The position numbers and the translations under genes were made by a program. The notes beneath the pieces are model-generated. The model was not told the DNA's origin. It ran no database searches and was given only the letters and a program-made list of their open reading frames with translations. Below are positions 1-8,794 of a stretch of 64,000 bases of DNA, one piece after another (the stretch's first letter is position 1; each line of letters starts with the position of its first letter). The stretch comes from Rhodoplanes sp963840055 (lineage in GTDB: Bacteria > Pseudomonadota > Alphaproteobacteria > Rhizobiales > Xanthobacteraceae): NCBI GenBank assembly GCA_963840055.1, contig CAWIXM010000008.1:124001-188000 (forward strand), read 5' to 3'.

Positions 1-688
1 CGCGCGCTGCGCAATCAGCTCGCCGTGGCGGGTGAGGCGCGCCAGGCGATGTGCCTCGGCGATTTTCGCAAGCGAAAGCGCTTCTCGCGGCCCCAGCGGG
101 CCGGACCCGCGCACATCGATGTCGAGCCCCGCATCGGTCGCGGTCGCATGGATATCGATCGGCTTCGCTGTCGGCCGCAGCGCTTCGGCGATCGCCCAGG
201 CCGCTTCGATGGCGCCGTCGAGCCCCGGCGCCGTCACCGGGCAGCGGTCGATCGGCACGATCGCATGGGCATGCAGCGCGGCAAAGCCGACCTCGAGCAC
301 GTCATGGGTGCCGCGCCGCGCGTGCAGTACGATGCGCCGCCGCCCCTCGCCATGGGCGTCGACGAGGTCACCGACGTCGGTCTCGATGCCGACTTGTGCG
401 AGCGCCGCGATGACGAGGTCACGCTTCCAGGCGCGATAATGGCTCCAATCCCAGTGCTGCACGGCGCAGCCGCCGCATAGGCCGAAGTGTGGGCAGATCG
501 GAGCGATGCGTTCGCGGCTTGCGGTCTCGACGTGCAACAACCGCCGACGATCGGGATGGCCATCCCAATCCTCGACCTCCACCGTCTCGCCCGGCAGGGC
601 GTAGGGAACGTAGACGGGACCGCTCTGACGTTTCTGCGATGCCGTCGCCACGCTTGCCGAGGCGGGCGATGGTCAGATGCTCAATCAC
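1..688 (-). CDS. RlmD/TrmA-family 23S rRNA (uracil-C5)-methyltransferase, N-terminal part, apparent frameshift, 3' end outside window
   Basis: Leftward gene whose C-terminal SAM domain lies beyond base 1. Conceptually it opens at GTG 688 with the TRAM-domain sequence VIEHLTIARLGKRGDGIAET. After about codon 21 (near 622-632) the homologous sequence continues one base out of register, as SGPVYVPYALPGETVEVEDW, so one extra base seems present. The continuing frame has a TGA just upstream and could only start internally at GTG 651, inside the TRAM domain. The Fe-S motif CPHFGLCGGC, typical of RlmD/RumA enzymes, follows. The GTG overlaps the tlyA stop by four bases (GTGA), implying translational coupling. 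Family members use SAM to make m5U in rRNA. Family assignment is firm; whether the frameshift is real or an assembly error cannot be told here. Confidence 0.75.
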
Positions 689-1425
689 GATGCGACGCGC
701 CGCGCGACAATCAGGAACTCCCGGTTGCCGTCGCCGCCTTCGATCGGCGAGGGCAGCAGCGCCGCGACCGCGCAACCGAGGGAGCGGATAAACGCGGCGA
801 TGTCGTCGCACACCGCGGCGTGGACTTGCGGGTCGCGCACGACGCCTTTTCTCACGCGGTCGCGTCCCGCCTCGAATTGCGGTTTGATCAGCGCAATGAG
901 CCGGCAATCAGGTGCGGCAAGCGCAAGGGCGGCCGGCAGCACGAGCTTGAGCGAGATGAAGCTCACGTCGATGACGACGAGGGAGGGCGGCTCCGGAAGC
1001 GCCGCCGGGTCGAGCGCGCGAATATCGGTCGCCTCGATCGAAACGACGCGCGGATCGACGGCAAGGGTCGGATGCAGCTGGCCGCGTCCTACATCGATTG
1101 CGTAGACCCGCCGTGCGCCGCGTTCGAGCAGCGCTTGGGTGAATCCTCCGGTCGAGGCGCCGACATCGAGGCAGATGCGGCCGGCGACATCGATCGCGCA
1201 GGCCTCGATCGCCGCCGCGAGTTTCACCCCGCCGCGCGACACGAAGGGATGCGCGGGGGCAGCGGCAAGCTCGGCGTCGCGGGCGATTTCGTCGGAGGCT
1301 TTATGCACTGGCGCGCCGTTGGCGCTGACGCGGCCGGCGGCGATGGCGGCTTGCGCCTTGGCGCGGCTCTCGAACAAGCCGCGCTCAACCAGCAGCCGGT
1401 CGGCGCGCAGGCGAGGGGACATCAT
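685..1425 (-). CDS. tlyA: TlyA family RNA methyltransferase (hemolysin A homologue)
   Basis: 246 aa. An N-terminal S4 RNA-binding domain (about residues 5-65, with RLRADRLLVERGLFESRAKA) precedes an FtsJ/RrmJ-like SAM methyltransferase domain (LDVGASTGGFTQALLERGA is the SAM loop; VVIDVSFISLKLVLP and LIKPQFEAG follow). The family methylates 2'-hydroxyls of rRNA cytidines; the 'hemolysin' name is historical. Length matches the family. The start is one of two adjacent ATGs at 1425. It lies downstream of dxs on the same strand, separated by a palindromic repeat, and its stop overlaps the GTG of the RlmD-like gene. The dxs-tlyA-rlmD order is common in rhizobia. Confidence 0.92.
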   Translation of the reverse strand: MMSPRLRADRLLVERGLFESRAKAQAAIAAGRVSANGAPVHKASDEIARDAELAAAPAHPFVSRGGVKLAAAIEACAIDVAGRICLDVGASTGGFTQALLERGARRVYAIDVGRGQLHPTLAVDPRVVSIEATDIRALDPAALPEPPSLVVIDVSFISLKLVLPAALALAAPDCRLIALIKPQFEAGRDRVRKGVVRDPQVHAAVCDDIAAFIRSLGCAVAALLPSPIEGGDGNREFLIVARRVAS

Positions 1426-1441
1426 GAACCAATTATATTTT

Positions 1442-1544
1442 CGTCATTCCGGAAGGCGAGCGAAGCTCGACTGTCCGGAATCCACAACCTTGGTCGGTGG
1501 TATAGATTCCGGGCTCGCCGCTTCGCGGCGCCCCGGAATGATCG
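1442..1544. repeat. Palindromic intergenic repeat between dxs and tlyA
   Basis: The ends are inverted (CGTCATTCCGG at 1442-1452 against CCCCGGAATGATCG near 1531-1544), with internal arms around CCGGAATCC and AGATTCCGGGC. This layout is typical of extragenic palindromic elements in rhizobia. The transcript would fold into a long hairpin, which could end or stabilise the dxs message. Confidence 0.6.
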
Positions 1545-1553
1545 CGTAAATTC

Positions 1554-3482
1554 TTACGCCAGCCGCACGGTCTCCGCGCCGGCATCCTTGCCGAGCGCCT
1601 CGAACACCTTGGCGACGATGCCTTTGGCGTCGAGCCCCGCCTTGGCGTACATGGCCGCCGGCGTGTCCTGGTCGATAAAAATATCCGGCAGCACCATCGC
1701 ACGCACCCGTAGCCCGCGATCAAGCATGCCGTGTTCGGCGAGCGCCTGCAGCACGAAGCCACCGAACCCGCCGATCGCGCCTTCCTCGATGGTGATCAGC
1801 ACCTCGTGCTCGCGCGCAAGCTGCAGCAGCAGGTCGATGTCGAGCGGCTTGGCGAACCGTGCGTCCGCGACCGTGGTCGACAGCCCGAGCGCCGCCAGTT
1901 CGTCGGCGGCTTTCACGCATTCCGCCAACCGCGCGCCATAGGAGAACAGCGCGATCTTGTAGCCCTCCCGCACGATGCGGCCCTTGCCGATCTCAAGCGG
2001 CTTGCCCTCTTCGGGAAGCGGCACGCCGATGCCTTCGCCGCGTGGATAGCGCAGTCCCGTCGGGCAATCGTTCATGGCGGCCTGGGTCGCGACCATGTGG
2101 ACGAGCTCCGCCTCATCCGCCGCCGCCATGAGAACAAACCCCGGCAGGCAGCCGAGATAGGCGACGTCGAACGAGCCGGCGTGGGTTGGACCGTCGGCGC
2201 CGACCAGCCCGGCGCGATCCATGACAAAACGAACCGGCAGCTTCTGTACCGCGACGTCATGGACCACCTGGTCGTAAGCGCGTTGCAGGAAGGTCGAATA
2301 GATCGCGACGAAGGGCTTGTAGCCTTCGGCCGCGAGCCCGGCGGCGAAGGTCACCGCATGCTGCTCGGCAATGCCGACATCGAAGCATCGGTCGGGGAAT
2401 TGGGCGCCAAAGATGTCGAGCCCGGTTCCCGCGGGCATTGCCGCGGTAATGGCGACGATCTTGTCGTCCTTCCTCGCCTCTTTGACGAGGCTTTCGCCAA
2501 ACACCTTGGTGTAGGCGGGCGCATGCGCCTTCGACTTGACCTGCGCGCCGGTCGCCACATCAAACTTGACGACGCCATGGTACTTGTCCGCCGATATTTC
2601 GGCCGGCGGATAGCCCTTGCCCTTTTGGGTGACGACGTGCAGCAGGATCGGCCCCTTGCGGTTGGCGTCGCGCACGTTTCGCAGCACCGGAAGCAGGTGG
2701 TTTAGATTATGTCCGTCGATCGGACCGGCATAATAGAAGCCGAGTTCCTCGAACAATGTCCCGCCATGGGTAATCATGTTGCGGGTAAATTCCTCGGCGC
2801 GGACGGCCTGCTCGTGCAGGCGGCGCGGCAAGTGCTGCACGATCTCGCGGCCGAATTCGCGCAACGACATATAGGGGCGGCCGGTGAGTAGCCGGGTCAG
2901 ATAGGCCGACAAGGCCCCGACCGGCGGCGCAATCGACATGTCGTTGTCGTTGAGGATCACGATAAGATTGGAATCCATCGCGCCGGCGTTATTCATGGCC
3001 TCGTAGGCCATTCCGGCGGACATCGCCCCGTCGCCGATCACGCACACAACATGTTTTGAACCGTGGCTGAGGTCGCGGGCCACCGCCATGCCGAGCCCGG
3101 CGGAGATGGAGGTCGAGGAATGCGCCGCGCCAAAGGGGTCGTATTCGCTTTCCGCGCGCTTGGTGAACCCGGACAGGCCACCGCCTTGACGCAACGTGCG
3201 GATGCGGTCGCGGCGCCCGGTGATGATCTTATGCGGATAGGCCTGGTGGCCCACGTCCCAGATCAAGCGATCGCGCGGCGTGTCGAAGATATAGTGTAAG
3301 GCGACGGTGAGCTCTACGACCCCTAGTCCTGCCCCGAGGTGGCCGCCGGTTTGGGCGACGGCATCGATCATTTCCTGGCGCAGCTCGTCTGCGAGTTGGC
3401 GCAGCTCGCCTGGTTCCAAACGGCGCAAGTCGTCTGGCGTATTGACGCGATCGAGCAACGGGGTTTTGGACGACTGCGGCAC
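1554..3482 (-). CDS. dxs: 1-deoxy-D-xylulose-5-phosphate synthase
   Basis: About 642 aa. First enzyme of the MEP isoprenoid pathway: condenses pyruvate and glyceraldehyde 3-phosphate using thiamine diphosphate. Visible signatures are WDVGHQAYPHKIITGRRD, the ThDP motif GDGAMSAGMAYEAMNNAG with NDNDMSIAPPVGALSAYL, and, in the Pyr domain, DVGIAEQHAVTFAAGLAAEG and RAGLVGADGPTHAG. I chose GTG 3482 because GGGAGA sits a few bases upstream and the length then matches rhizobial Dxs. A TTG at 3521 would add 13 residues but has no Shine-Dalgarno sequence. It is the first gene of a leftward dxs-tlyA-rlmD group and diverges from ku across 183 bp that must hold both promoters. Confidence 0.95.
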   Translation of the reverse strand: MPQSSKTPLLDRVNTPDDLRRLEPGELRQLADELRQEMIDAVAQTGGHLGAGLGVVELTVALHYIFDTPRDRLIWDVGHQAYPHKIITGRRDRIRTLRQGGGLSGFTKRAESEYDPFGAAHSSTSISAGLGMAVARDLSHGSKHVVCVIGDGAMSAGMAYEAMNNAGAMDSNLIVILNDNDMSIAPPVGALSAYLTRLLTGRPYMSLREFGREIVQHLPRRLHEQAVRAEEFTRNMITHGGTLFEELGFYYAGPIDGHNLNHLLPVLRNVRDANRKGPILLHVVTQKGKGYPPAEISADKYHGVVKFDVATGAQVKSKAHAPAYTKVFGESLVKEARKDDKIVAITAAMPAGTGLDIFGAQFPDRCFDVGIAEQHAVTFAAGLAAEGYKPFVAIYSTFLQRAYDQVVHDVAVQKLPVRFVMDRAGLVGADGPTHAGSFDVAYLGCLPGFVLMAAADEAELVHMVATQAAMNDCPTGLRYPRGEGIGVPLPEEGKPLEIGKGRIVREGYKIALFSYGARLAECVKAADELAALGLSTTVADARFAKPLDIDLLLQLAREHEVLITIEEGAIGGFGGFVLQALAEHGMLDRGLRVRAMVLPDIFIDQDTPAAMYAKAGLDAKGIVAKVFEALGKDAGAETVRLA

Positions 3483-3665
3483 AGGACATCTCCCAGCGGG
3501 GGGTCGGCAATTCGGAATCAAGGGCTTACACTAGATGTTAGGACAAGCCAATTAGCTAGAAGCTGGCGCCGGTTGCGCCAAAAGCGTCCGCGGGGGAGCC
3601 CGCGACCAGAGGATGCGTTTCATTTCAATGGCCTAGTGGCCGTCAGCCGGTCAGAGCAGGACGTC

Positions 3666-4586
3666 ATGGCGCCGCGCGCAAACTGGAAGGGCTACCTCAA
3701 ACTTTCACTGGTTTCGTGCGCGGTTGCGCTTTTTCCGGCGACCTCGACCAGCCAGCGAACCCGCTTCAACATCCTTAGTCGGAAAACCGGCCACCGGGTT
3801 CGATACGACGTCGTCGACGCCGAGACCGGCGATCCGGTACCCGACGAGGACCGCGTAAAGGGCTACAAGGTCGAGAACAACGCCTATGTCCTCGTCGAGG
3901 AGGATGAGCTCGACAAGGTCGCCCTCGAAAGCACGCACACGATCGACATCGAGGCGTTTGTGCCGCGCAGCGAGGTCGACGCGATCTATCTCGATGCGCC
4001 GTATTACCTCGTTCCCGACGACCGCATCGCGCAAGAGGCGTTCGCCGTCATCCGCGAGGCGATGAAGAAGGAGGACGTGGTGGGGCTCGCGCGCGTCGTG
4101 CTGAACCGGCGCGAGCGCATTGTGATGATCGAGCCGCGCGGCAAGGGGCTGCTGATCACGACGCTGCATTACAAGAACGAGGTTCGCAACGCCGACGTCT
4201 ATTTCGAGGACATTCCGGACATCAAGATATCGGACGACATGCTCGATCTGGCGGTGCATATCGTCGAGACCAAGGCCGCCCATTTCGATCCGGCCAAGTT
4301 TGAGGACCGCTATGAGGAGGCGCTTGCCGCACTGGTCCAATCGAAGCGCGCCGGCCAGACGATCACCCCGAAGCCGGTGGCGCAGCCGAGCAATGTGGTC
4401 AATTTGATGGATGCGCTCCGCCGCAGCGTTCAGTCGGAGCGAGGCGCGGGCGCTGGCAAAGGCGGCGGCAAGGCGACCAAAGCGGCCAAGGGCGGCAAGG
4501 CGGCTGCCTCCTCGGCTGCGCGCGGAAAATCCGCAAGCAAGGAGAGCGCTCCGGCCAAGCGGAAGCGGATGAAAAAAGCGGGCTAG
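3666..4586 (+). CDS. ku: Non-homologous end joining protein Ku
   Basis: 306 aa. The bacterial Ku homodimer binds DNA ends and recruits LigD. The Ku core is clear: TRFNILSRKTGHRVRYDVVD, then GYKVENNAYVLVEEDELDKV, then IDIEAFVPRSEVDAIYLDAPYYL in successive stretches. The C-terminal about 45 residues are a Lys/Ala/Ser-rich basic tail (GKGGGKATKAAKGGKAAASS and onward), the extension known in several soil bacteria to aid DNA binding and LigD stimulation. ATG 3666 is the last good start before the conserved core; the frame is open further upstream but without homology-like sequence. The stop is 3 bp before ligD, so the two form an operon. Confidence 0.95.
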   Translation: MAPRANWKGYLKLSLVSCAVALFPATSTSQRTRFNILSRKTGHRVRYDVVDAETGDPVPDEDRVKGYKVENNAYVLVEEDELDKVALESTHTIDIEAFVPRSEVDAIYLDAPYYLVPDDRIAQEAFAVIREAMKKEDVVGLARVVLNRRERIVMIEPRGKGLLITTLHYKNEVRNADVYFEDIPDIKISDDMLDLAVHIVETKAAHFDPAKFEDRYEEALAALVQSKRAGQTITPKPVAQPSNVVNLMDALRRSVQSERGAGAGKGGGKATKAAKGGKAAASSAARGKSASKESAPAKRKRMKKAG

Positions 4587-4589
4587 GCG

Positions 4590-7250
4590 GTGGCGCTCGA
4601 CCTCTATCGTCGCAAGCGCAAATTCGACGTCACTCCCGAGCCGCGCGGCAAGCGCGCGCGTGCGCGTGGAAATAGCTTCGTCGTGCAAAAGCACGCGGCG
4701 CGCCGCCTGCATTACGATTTCCGGCTCGAACTCGACGGCGTCTTGAAGAGCTGGGCGGTGACGAAAGGCCCGAGCCTCGTCCCGGGGGAAAAGCGGCTCG
4801 CCGTCGAGGTCGAGGACCACCCGCTCGACTATGGCGAGTTCGAAGGCACGATCCCGAAGGGCCAGTATGGCGGCGGCACGGTGATGCTGTGGGACCGCGG
4901 GTGCTGGATTCCCGACGGCGATCCGCATACCGGCTACAAGAAGGGCCACCTCAACTTCACGCTTGAAGGCGAGCGACTGAAGGGGAGATGGCACCTCGTG
5001 CGGATGCGGCCGCGCCGCGGCGACAAGCACGAGAACTGGCTTCTGATCAAGGCCGAGGACGCGGAGGCGCGCAAGAGCGGCGATCCCGATATTCTTGAAC
5101 AAGACACGCTGTCGGTCGCGACGGGGCGTTCGCTCGAAGAAATCGCGCAGGGGAAAGCCCCGAAAATCCGCTCCAAGGTGAAGGCCGCCGCCGTGTGGAA
5201 CTCGACGGCGCGCAGCGAGCGCACGTCCGCGCCACTAATTCTACCGCCGGACCCACCCGCCGCCATATCCGCGTTGTCGAACGCCGGGCGCGCCGCGCGT
5301 CCAAACAAAGCTCAACGTGAGGGCAGGGGCGGGCGAAGCCGAACCGCCTCCGTTCCGCTTCCGGACTTCGTTCCCCCGGCGCTGGCCGAGCTTGCCGCAA
5401 GGCCACCGGACGGGACGAACTACGTCCATGAGATCAAGTTCGACGGCTACCGGATGCAGGCGCGGCTCGACCGCGGAAAAGTCACGCTGAAGACCCGCAA
5501 CGGTCTCGATTGGACCGCGCGGTTCCGTTCGGTTGCTGCGGCGGTCGCGGGTCTTCCCGCCACGACCGCGCTGATCGACGGCGAGATAGTCGTGCTGGAC
5601 GAAAACGGGGTATCGGATTTTTCGGCCCTGCAGTCCGCGCTGAAGGAGGGGCGGGCGGGCAGCTTCATCTATTACGTATTCGATCTGCTCCACCTCGATG
5701 GCCGCGACCTCGCAGCGGAAACACTGATCGAACGCAAGGCGCAGCTCGAAGTGCTGCTCGCCGAAGGCCCGAGCAATCCCGTCCTGCGCATGAGCGAGCA
5801 CTTGAGCGAGCGCGGCTCGGTCGTATTCGACCATGCGTGCCGCATGGGGCTCGAAGGCATCGTCTCCAAAAAGATCGACGCGCCCTACCGCTCCGGCCGC
5901 ACCCGCGACTGGCTGAAGAGCAAATGTTCGGCGCGGCAGGAATTCGTCGTCGGCGGCTTCACGCTCGCCGCCGGATCGCGACGGGCGATCGGCGCGCTCG
6001 CTGTCGGGACCTATGAGGGCGGAAAGCTGCGCTACGCCGGACGTATCGGCACCGGCTATTCGCAGGAGACCGCAGAAGAGTTGTGGAAGCGGCTTGATCC
6101 TTTGCGGGTCGAGCGCTCGCCGTTCGCGAGCCTGCCCGCCGACGAGCGGCGGCGCAATGTGATCTGGGTCAAGCCGGAACTGGTGATTGAGGCCGATCTG
6201 CGCGGCTGGACCGGCGGCGGGCTCGTCCGCCAGGCCGCATTCAAGGGTGTGCGCGAGGACAAGCCGCCGAAAGAGGTCGTTCGCGAAAACCCAAGTGCTA
6301 CGGCATCGACCGGGACGAAAGGCCGCCGCAGTAAAGGCTCCGCGGGCTCTAGGTCGAAAGGGCGCAACAGCGCCGCGCCGGCAAATTCCGGGACCATCGA
6401 TTTCAGATTCACCAATCCCGATCGCGTCTATTGGCCGGATATCGGGCTCACCAAGCAGGGGCTCGCCGATTATTACACGACGATCTGGGAGTGGATCGCA
6501 CCGCAGGTCGTGCGCCGGCCGCTTTCGCTGCTGCGCTGCCCGAACGGCGTCGGCGCGGAGTGTTTCGTGCAGAAGCGGGCGCACGAGACCTTCGATCGCC
6601 GCCGCATCCTGTCCATCGATGACGATGGCGAGGAGGTGATCGCGATCGAGAACCTGGAAGGCCTGCTGGCGCTGGTGCAGGCGGGCGTGCTCGAAGTGCA
6701 TGTGTGGGGCACGACCATCGACCATATCGATCTGTGCGACCGCATCGTGTTCGACCTCGATCCGGCGCCGGACGTCGGCTGGTCCGATGTGGTCGCGGCG
6801 GCGCGCGAGGTGCGCGGCCGGCTCGCAGCGGTCGGGCTTGTGAGTTTCGTGAAAACTTCGGGCGGCAAGGGTTTGCATGTCGTCGCCCCGCTCGACGGCG
6901 CCGACTGGGCGACGACGAAGGAATTCACCCGGCAGATCGCACTCGCCATGTCGCGCGACGCGCCGACCAAATATCTCGCCAAGGCGACCAAGAGCGCGCG
7001 GCAGGGCCGCATCTTCATCGACTATCTGCGCAACGGGCGCGGCGCCACCGCGATCGCCGCTTATTCGCCGCGCGCGCGTCCCGGCGCGGCGGTGTCGACG
7101 CCGATCGACTGGTCGGAACTGACCGCAAAGCTTTCGCCCGACCGCTACACCGTGCTCAATCTGCCGAGCCGCCTTGCGCGCTTGAAGAGCGATCCCTGGG
7201 CGGAGATGGGGCAAGTGCGGCAGCAGTTGCCGGGGATGCAAAATCACTAA
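4590..7250 (+). CDS. ligD: DNA ligase D (phosphoesterase-ligase-polymerase)
   Basis: 886 aa multifunctional NHEJ enzyme. Domain order from the sequence: an N-terminal 3'-phosphoesterase (about 25-150; VVQKHAARRLHYDFRLELDG with His35, His41 and Asp43), an ATP-dependent ligase (about 255-560; HEIKFDGYR, nucleotidyl Lys near residue 283, then IDGEIVV and EGIVSKKIDAPYRSGR), and a C-terminal primase-like polymerase (about 610-886; TNPDRVYWPDIGLTKQGL, then VFDLDPAP with the metal-binding Asp pair near 722/724, and KTSGGKGLHVVAPL). The linkers at 200-250 and 575-610 are low complexity. The start is GTG, 3 bp after the ku stop. Usual full length for the family. Confidence 0.96.
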   Translation: MALDLYRRKRKFDVTPEPRGKRARARGNSFVVQKHAARRLHYDFRLELDGVLKSWAVTKGPSLVPGEKRLAVEVEDHPLDYGEFEGTIPKGQYGGGTVMLWDRGCWIPDGDPHTGYKKGHLNFTLEGERLKGRWHLVRMRPRRGDKHENWLLIKAEDAEARKSGDPDILEQDTLSVATGRSLEEIAQGKAPKIRSKVKAAAVWNSTARSERTSAPLILPPDPPAAISALSNAGRAARPNKAQREGRGGRSRTASVPLPDFVPPALAELAARPPDGTNYVHEIKFDGYRMQARLDRGKVTLKTRNGLDWTARFRSVAAAVAGLPATTALIDGEIVVLDENGVSDFSALQSALKEGRAGSFIYYVFDLLHLDGRDLAAETLIERKAQLEVLLAEGPSNPVLRMSEHLSERGSVVFDHACRMGLEGIVSKKIDAPYRSGRTRDWLKSKCSARQEFVVGGFTLAAGSRRAIGALAVGTYEGGKLRYAGRIGTGYSQETAEELWKRLDPLRVERSPFASLPADERRRNVIWVKPELVIEADLRGWTGGGLVRQAAFKGVREDKPPKEVVRENPSATASTGTKGRRSKGSAGSRSKGRNSAAPANSGTIDFRFTNPDRVYWPDIGLTKQGLADYYTTIWEWIAPQVVRRPLSLLRCPNGVGAECFVQKRAHETFDRRRILSIDDDGEEVIAIENLEGLLALVQAGVLEVHVWGTTIDHIDLCDRIVFDLDPAPDVGWSDVVAAAREVRGRLAAVGLVSFVKTSGGKGLHVVAPLDGADWATTKEFTRQIALAMSRDAPTKYLAKATKSARQGRIFIDYLRNGRGATAIAAYSPRARPGAAVSTPIDWSELTAKLSPDRYTVLNLPSRLARLKSDPWAEMGQVRQQLPGMQNH

Positions 7251-7294
7251 AGACGCCGCTGACTCGAAGCGTGAGACGCGATAGCATTTATTCT

Positions 7295-7594
7295 ATGGAC
7301 CGCGCCGAAGTAATCGCCAAACTCAAATCGGTCGAGCCCGACCTTAGGGCGCACGGGGTTGGGGCGCTTTACTTGTTCGGCTCCTATGCCCGCGACGAAG
7401 CGCAGAAGGATTCCGACATCGATGTATTTGTCGATCCCAGTTCCCAGGATTTTTACGGGCTCGAAAATTTCGTCGGCGCTTATGAAGTGATCCGACAAGC
7501 CGTTCCCGGCCGGGACATCGGCTACGGCACGCGTAACGGTCTCTCCAAGTACATCCGGAGTGCGGTCGAACAGGAAGCGATTCAGGTGTTCTGA
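7295..7594 (+). CDS. MNT-type nucleotidyltransferase (antitoxin of HEPN/MNT module)
   Basis: 99 aa. A minimal nucleotidyltransferase fold carries the signature LYLFGSYARDEAQKDSDIDV (the GSYARxE...SDIDVFV catalytic motif with the DxD pair). In MNT/HEPN modules this protein neutralises the HEPN RNase, in studied cases by adding AMPs to it. ATG 7295 starts the protein. The stop codon overlaps the first base of the next ORF's ATG region, as usual for such pairs. The partner gene is disrupted, so this antitoxin may be an orphan. Confidence 0.8.
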   Translation: MDRAEVIAKLKSVEPDLRAHGVGALYLFGSYARDEAQKDSDIDVFVDPSSQDFYGLENFVGAYEVIRQAVPGRDIGYGTRNGLSKYIRSAVEQEAIQVF

Positions 7595-7823
7595 TGGCCG
7601 CGACCAAGTCGCCGCACATGCGGCTCGGCCATATCCGGGACGAGATCGCCAATCTTCAGCAAGTGCTTAAAGCGAGAGTAGCCCGGGTAAGCGAAGCGAA
7701 ACCCGGGGCAGCCTATCAATCGTTCCCGGGTTACGCTTCGCTTACCCGGGCTACGGGCTTGCTACGGGCTTGCCCAAACTTGCGTCGGTCATTGACCGGA
7801 TGATCGCCGAGACACCCCTATAA
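7594..7823 (+). pseudogene. HEPN-domain (DUF86-like) partner gene remnant, interior replaced by palindromic repeat
   Basis: The ORF from 7594 begins like a DUF86/HEPN protein (MAATKSPHMRLGHIRDEIAN, then LQQVLKA), but after about 28 codons it runs into a palindromic repeat (7678-7754). Beyond the repeat, sequence in one frame reads GLPKLASVIDRMIAETPL and stops at TAA 7821-7823, which looks like the C-terminal end of the same family. The central roughly 60-70 codons, with the expected catalytic Arg/His region, are missing. The open frame otherwise runs through the repeat to 7803 giving 69 aa of nonsense. I read this as an inactivated toxin; the family call is from short N- and C-terminal matches only. 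Confidence 0.6.
7678..7754. repeat. REP-like palindrome inside the HEPN remnant
   Basis: The left arm 7678-7707 (GTAGCCCGGGTAAGCGAAGC...) and the right arm 7725-7754 are 30-base inverted copies with one mismatch, separated by a 17-base loop. An 11-base tandem duplication (CTACGGGCTTG at 7751-7761 and 7762-7772) follows. The element sits within a coding sequence rather than between genes. Confidence 0.8.
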
Positions 7824-7834
7824 AAAGTCCTGCC

Positions 7835-8749
7835 TCACGCCGGCAGCGGAGTGAAATCGGCGTCGCCCGGGACCGGATCGAAGCGGCCGGACTTCCAGTC
7901 GGCCTTCGCCGCTTCGATGCGGTCTCGGCGCGAGGAGACGAAATTCCACCAGATATGGCGCGGGCCATCCATCGCCGCGCCGCCAAGGATCGCAAGCCGC
8001 GTGGGTGTCACGGCCGTTACCGTGATGCGATCGCGCGGCCGGAACACCAGCAGCCGGCCCGCCGAAAATCGGTCGCCCAGAATGTCGATCTCGCCGGAGA
8101 CGATATAAATAGCGCGCTCCTCGGCCTCCGCGTCGAGCGGCAGGCTTGCGCCCGCGTCGAGCGTCACGTCGGCAAAGATCGTGGGCGACAGCGTCGCAAG
8201 CGGCGACGTCTTGCCGTAGAGAGAGCCGGCGACGACGCGCACCGTCTTGCCTTCGCCTGCCTCGACGGGAAGCTCGGCCGCATCGTGATGGATGAAGGCG
8301 GGCGCGCTCTCCTCCAGCGCCGAAGGCAAGGCGACCCAGCACTGCAGTCCATGCAACGGCTCGCCTGCGCGGCGATGGTTCGGCGCGGTGCGCTCGGAGT
8401 GAGCGATGCCGCGCCCCGCGGTCATCCAGTTGACCTCGCCCGGCCGGATGGCGACGGCGCTGCCGATGCTGTCGCGATGCATGATCTCGCCGGCGAACAG
8501 ATAGGTCACGGTGGCGAGCCCGATATGCGGATGCGGGCGCACGTCGAGGCCTTGCCCGCTGCGGAATTCCACCGGCCCCATTTCGTCAAGAAAAATGAAC
8601 GGGCCGACCATGCGGCGCTGCGCCGAAGGCAGCGCGCGGCGCACCTGGAAGCCGCCCAGGTCGCTCGTGCGCGGCACGATCACTTGCGCAATCGCATTAC
8701 AAGCGCGCTGATCGCCGGCCGAGGGATCGGGTGCGGGAAAAAAGCTCAT
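7835..8749 (-). CDS. Pirin family protein
   Basis: 304 aa bicupin. The pirin signature is present in the N-terminal cupin: FIFLDEMGPVEF, then VRPHPHIGLATVTYLFAGEI with the metal-binding His pair, and GEVNWMTAGRGIAHSERT. The C-terminal cupin ends around HIWWNFVSSRRDRIEAAKAD, the usual family ending. Some pirins have quercetin 2,3-dioxygenase activity; others act as regulators, and the substrate here is unknown. It may share a transcript with the 58-aa ORF 45 bp upstream. Confidence 0.9.
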   Translation of the reverse strand: MSFFPAPDPSAGDQRACNAIAQVIVPRTSDLGGFQVRRALPSAQRRMVGPFIFLDEMGPVEFRSGQGLDVRPHPHIGLATVTYLFAGEIMHRDSIGSAVAIRPGEVNWMTAGRGIAHSERTAPNHRRAGEPLHGLQCWVALPSALEESAPAFIHHDAAELPVEAGEGKTVRVVAGSLYGKTSPLATLSPTIFADVTLDAGASLPLDAEAEERAIYIVSGEIDILGDRFSAGRLLVFRPRDRITVTAVTPTRLAILGGAAMDGPRHIWWNFVSSRRDRIEAAKADWKSGRFDPVPGDADFTPLPA

Positions 8750-8794
8750 GCGCGCCTCCGCCCTTGCCGCATAGATGCCGATGCCAGCGGTCTC

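Noticed and set aside
487..1941. Open frame of 484 aa on + spanning tlyA and part of dxs
   Set aside because: Codon composition and lack of homology mark it as a GC-rich antisense shadow of tlyA and dxs.
3522..3665. Upstream extension of Ku to 3339 in the open frame
   Set aside because: The added residues have no Ku homology and would overlap dxs; ATG 3666 fits the family N-terminus.
3705..7247. Long leftward frames (465 aa and 668 aa) opposite ku and ligD
   Set aside because: They lie wholly antisense to well-conserved genes and show no domain patterns.
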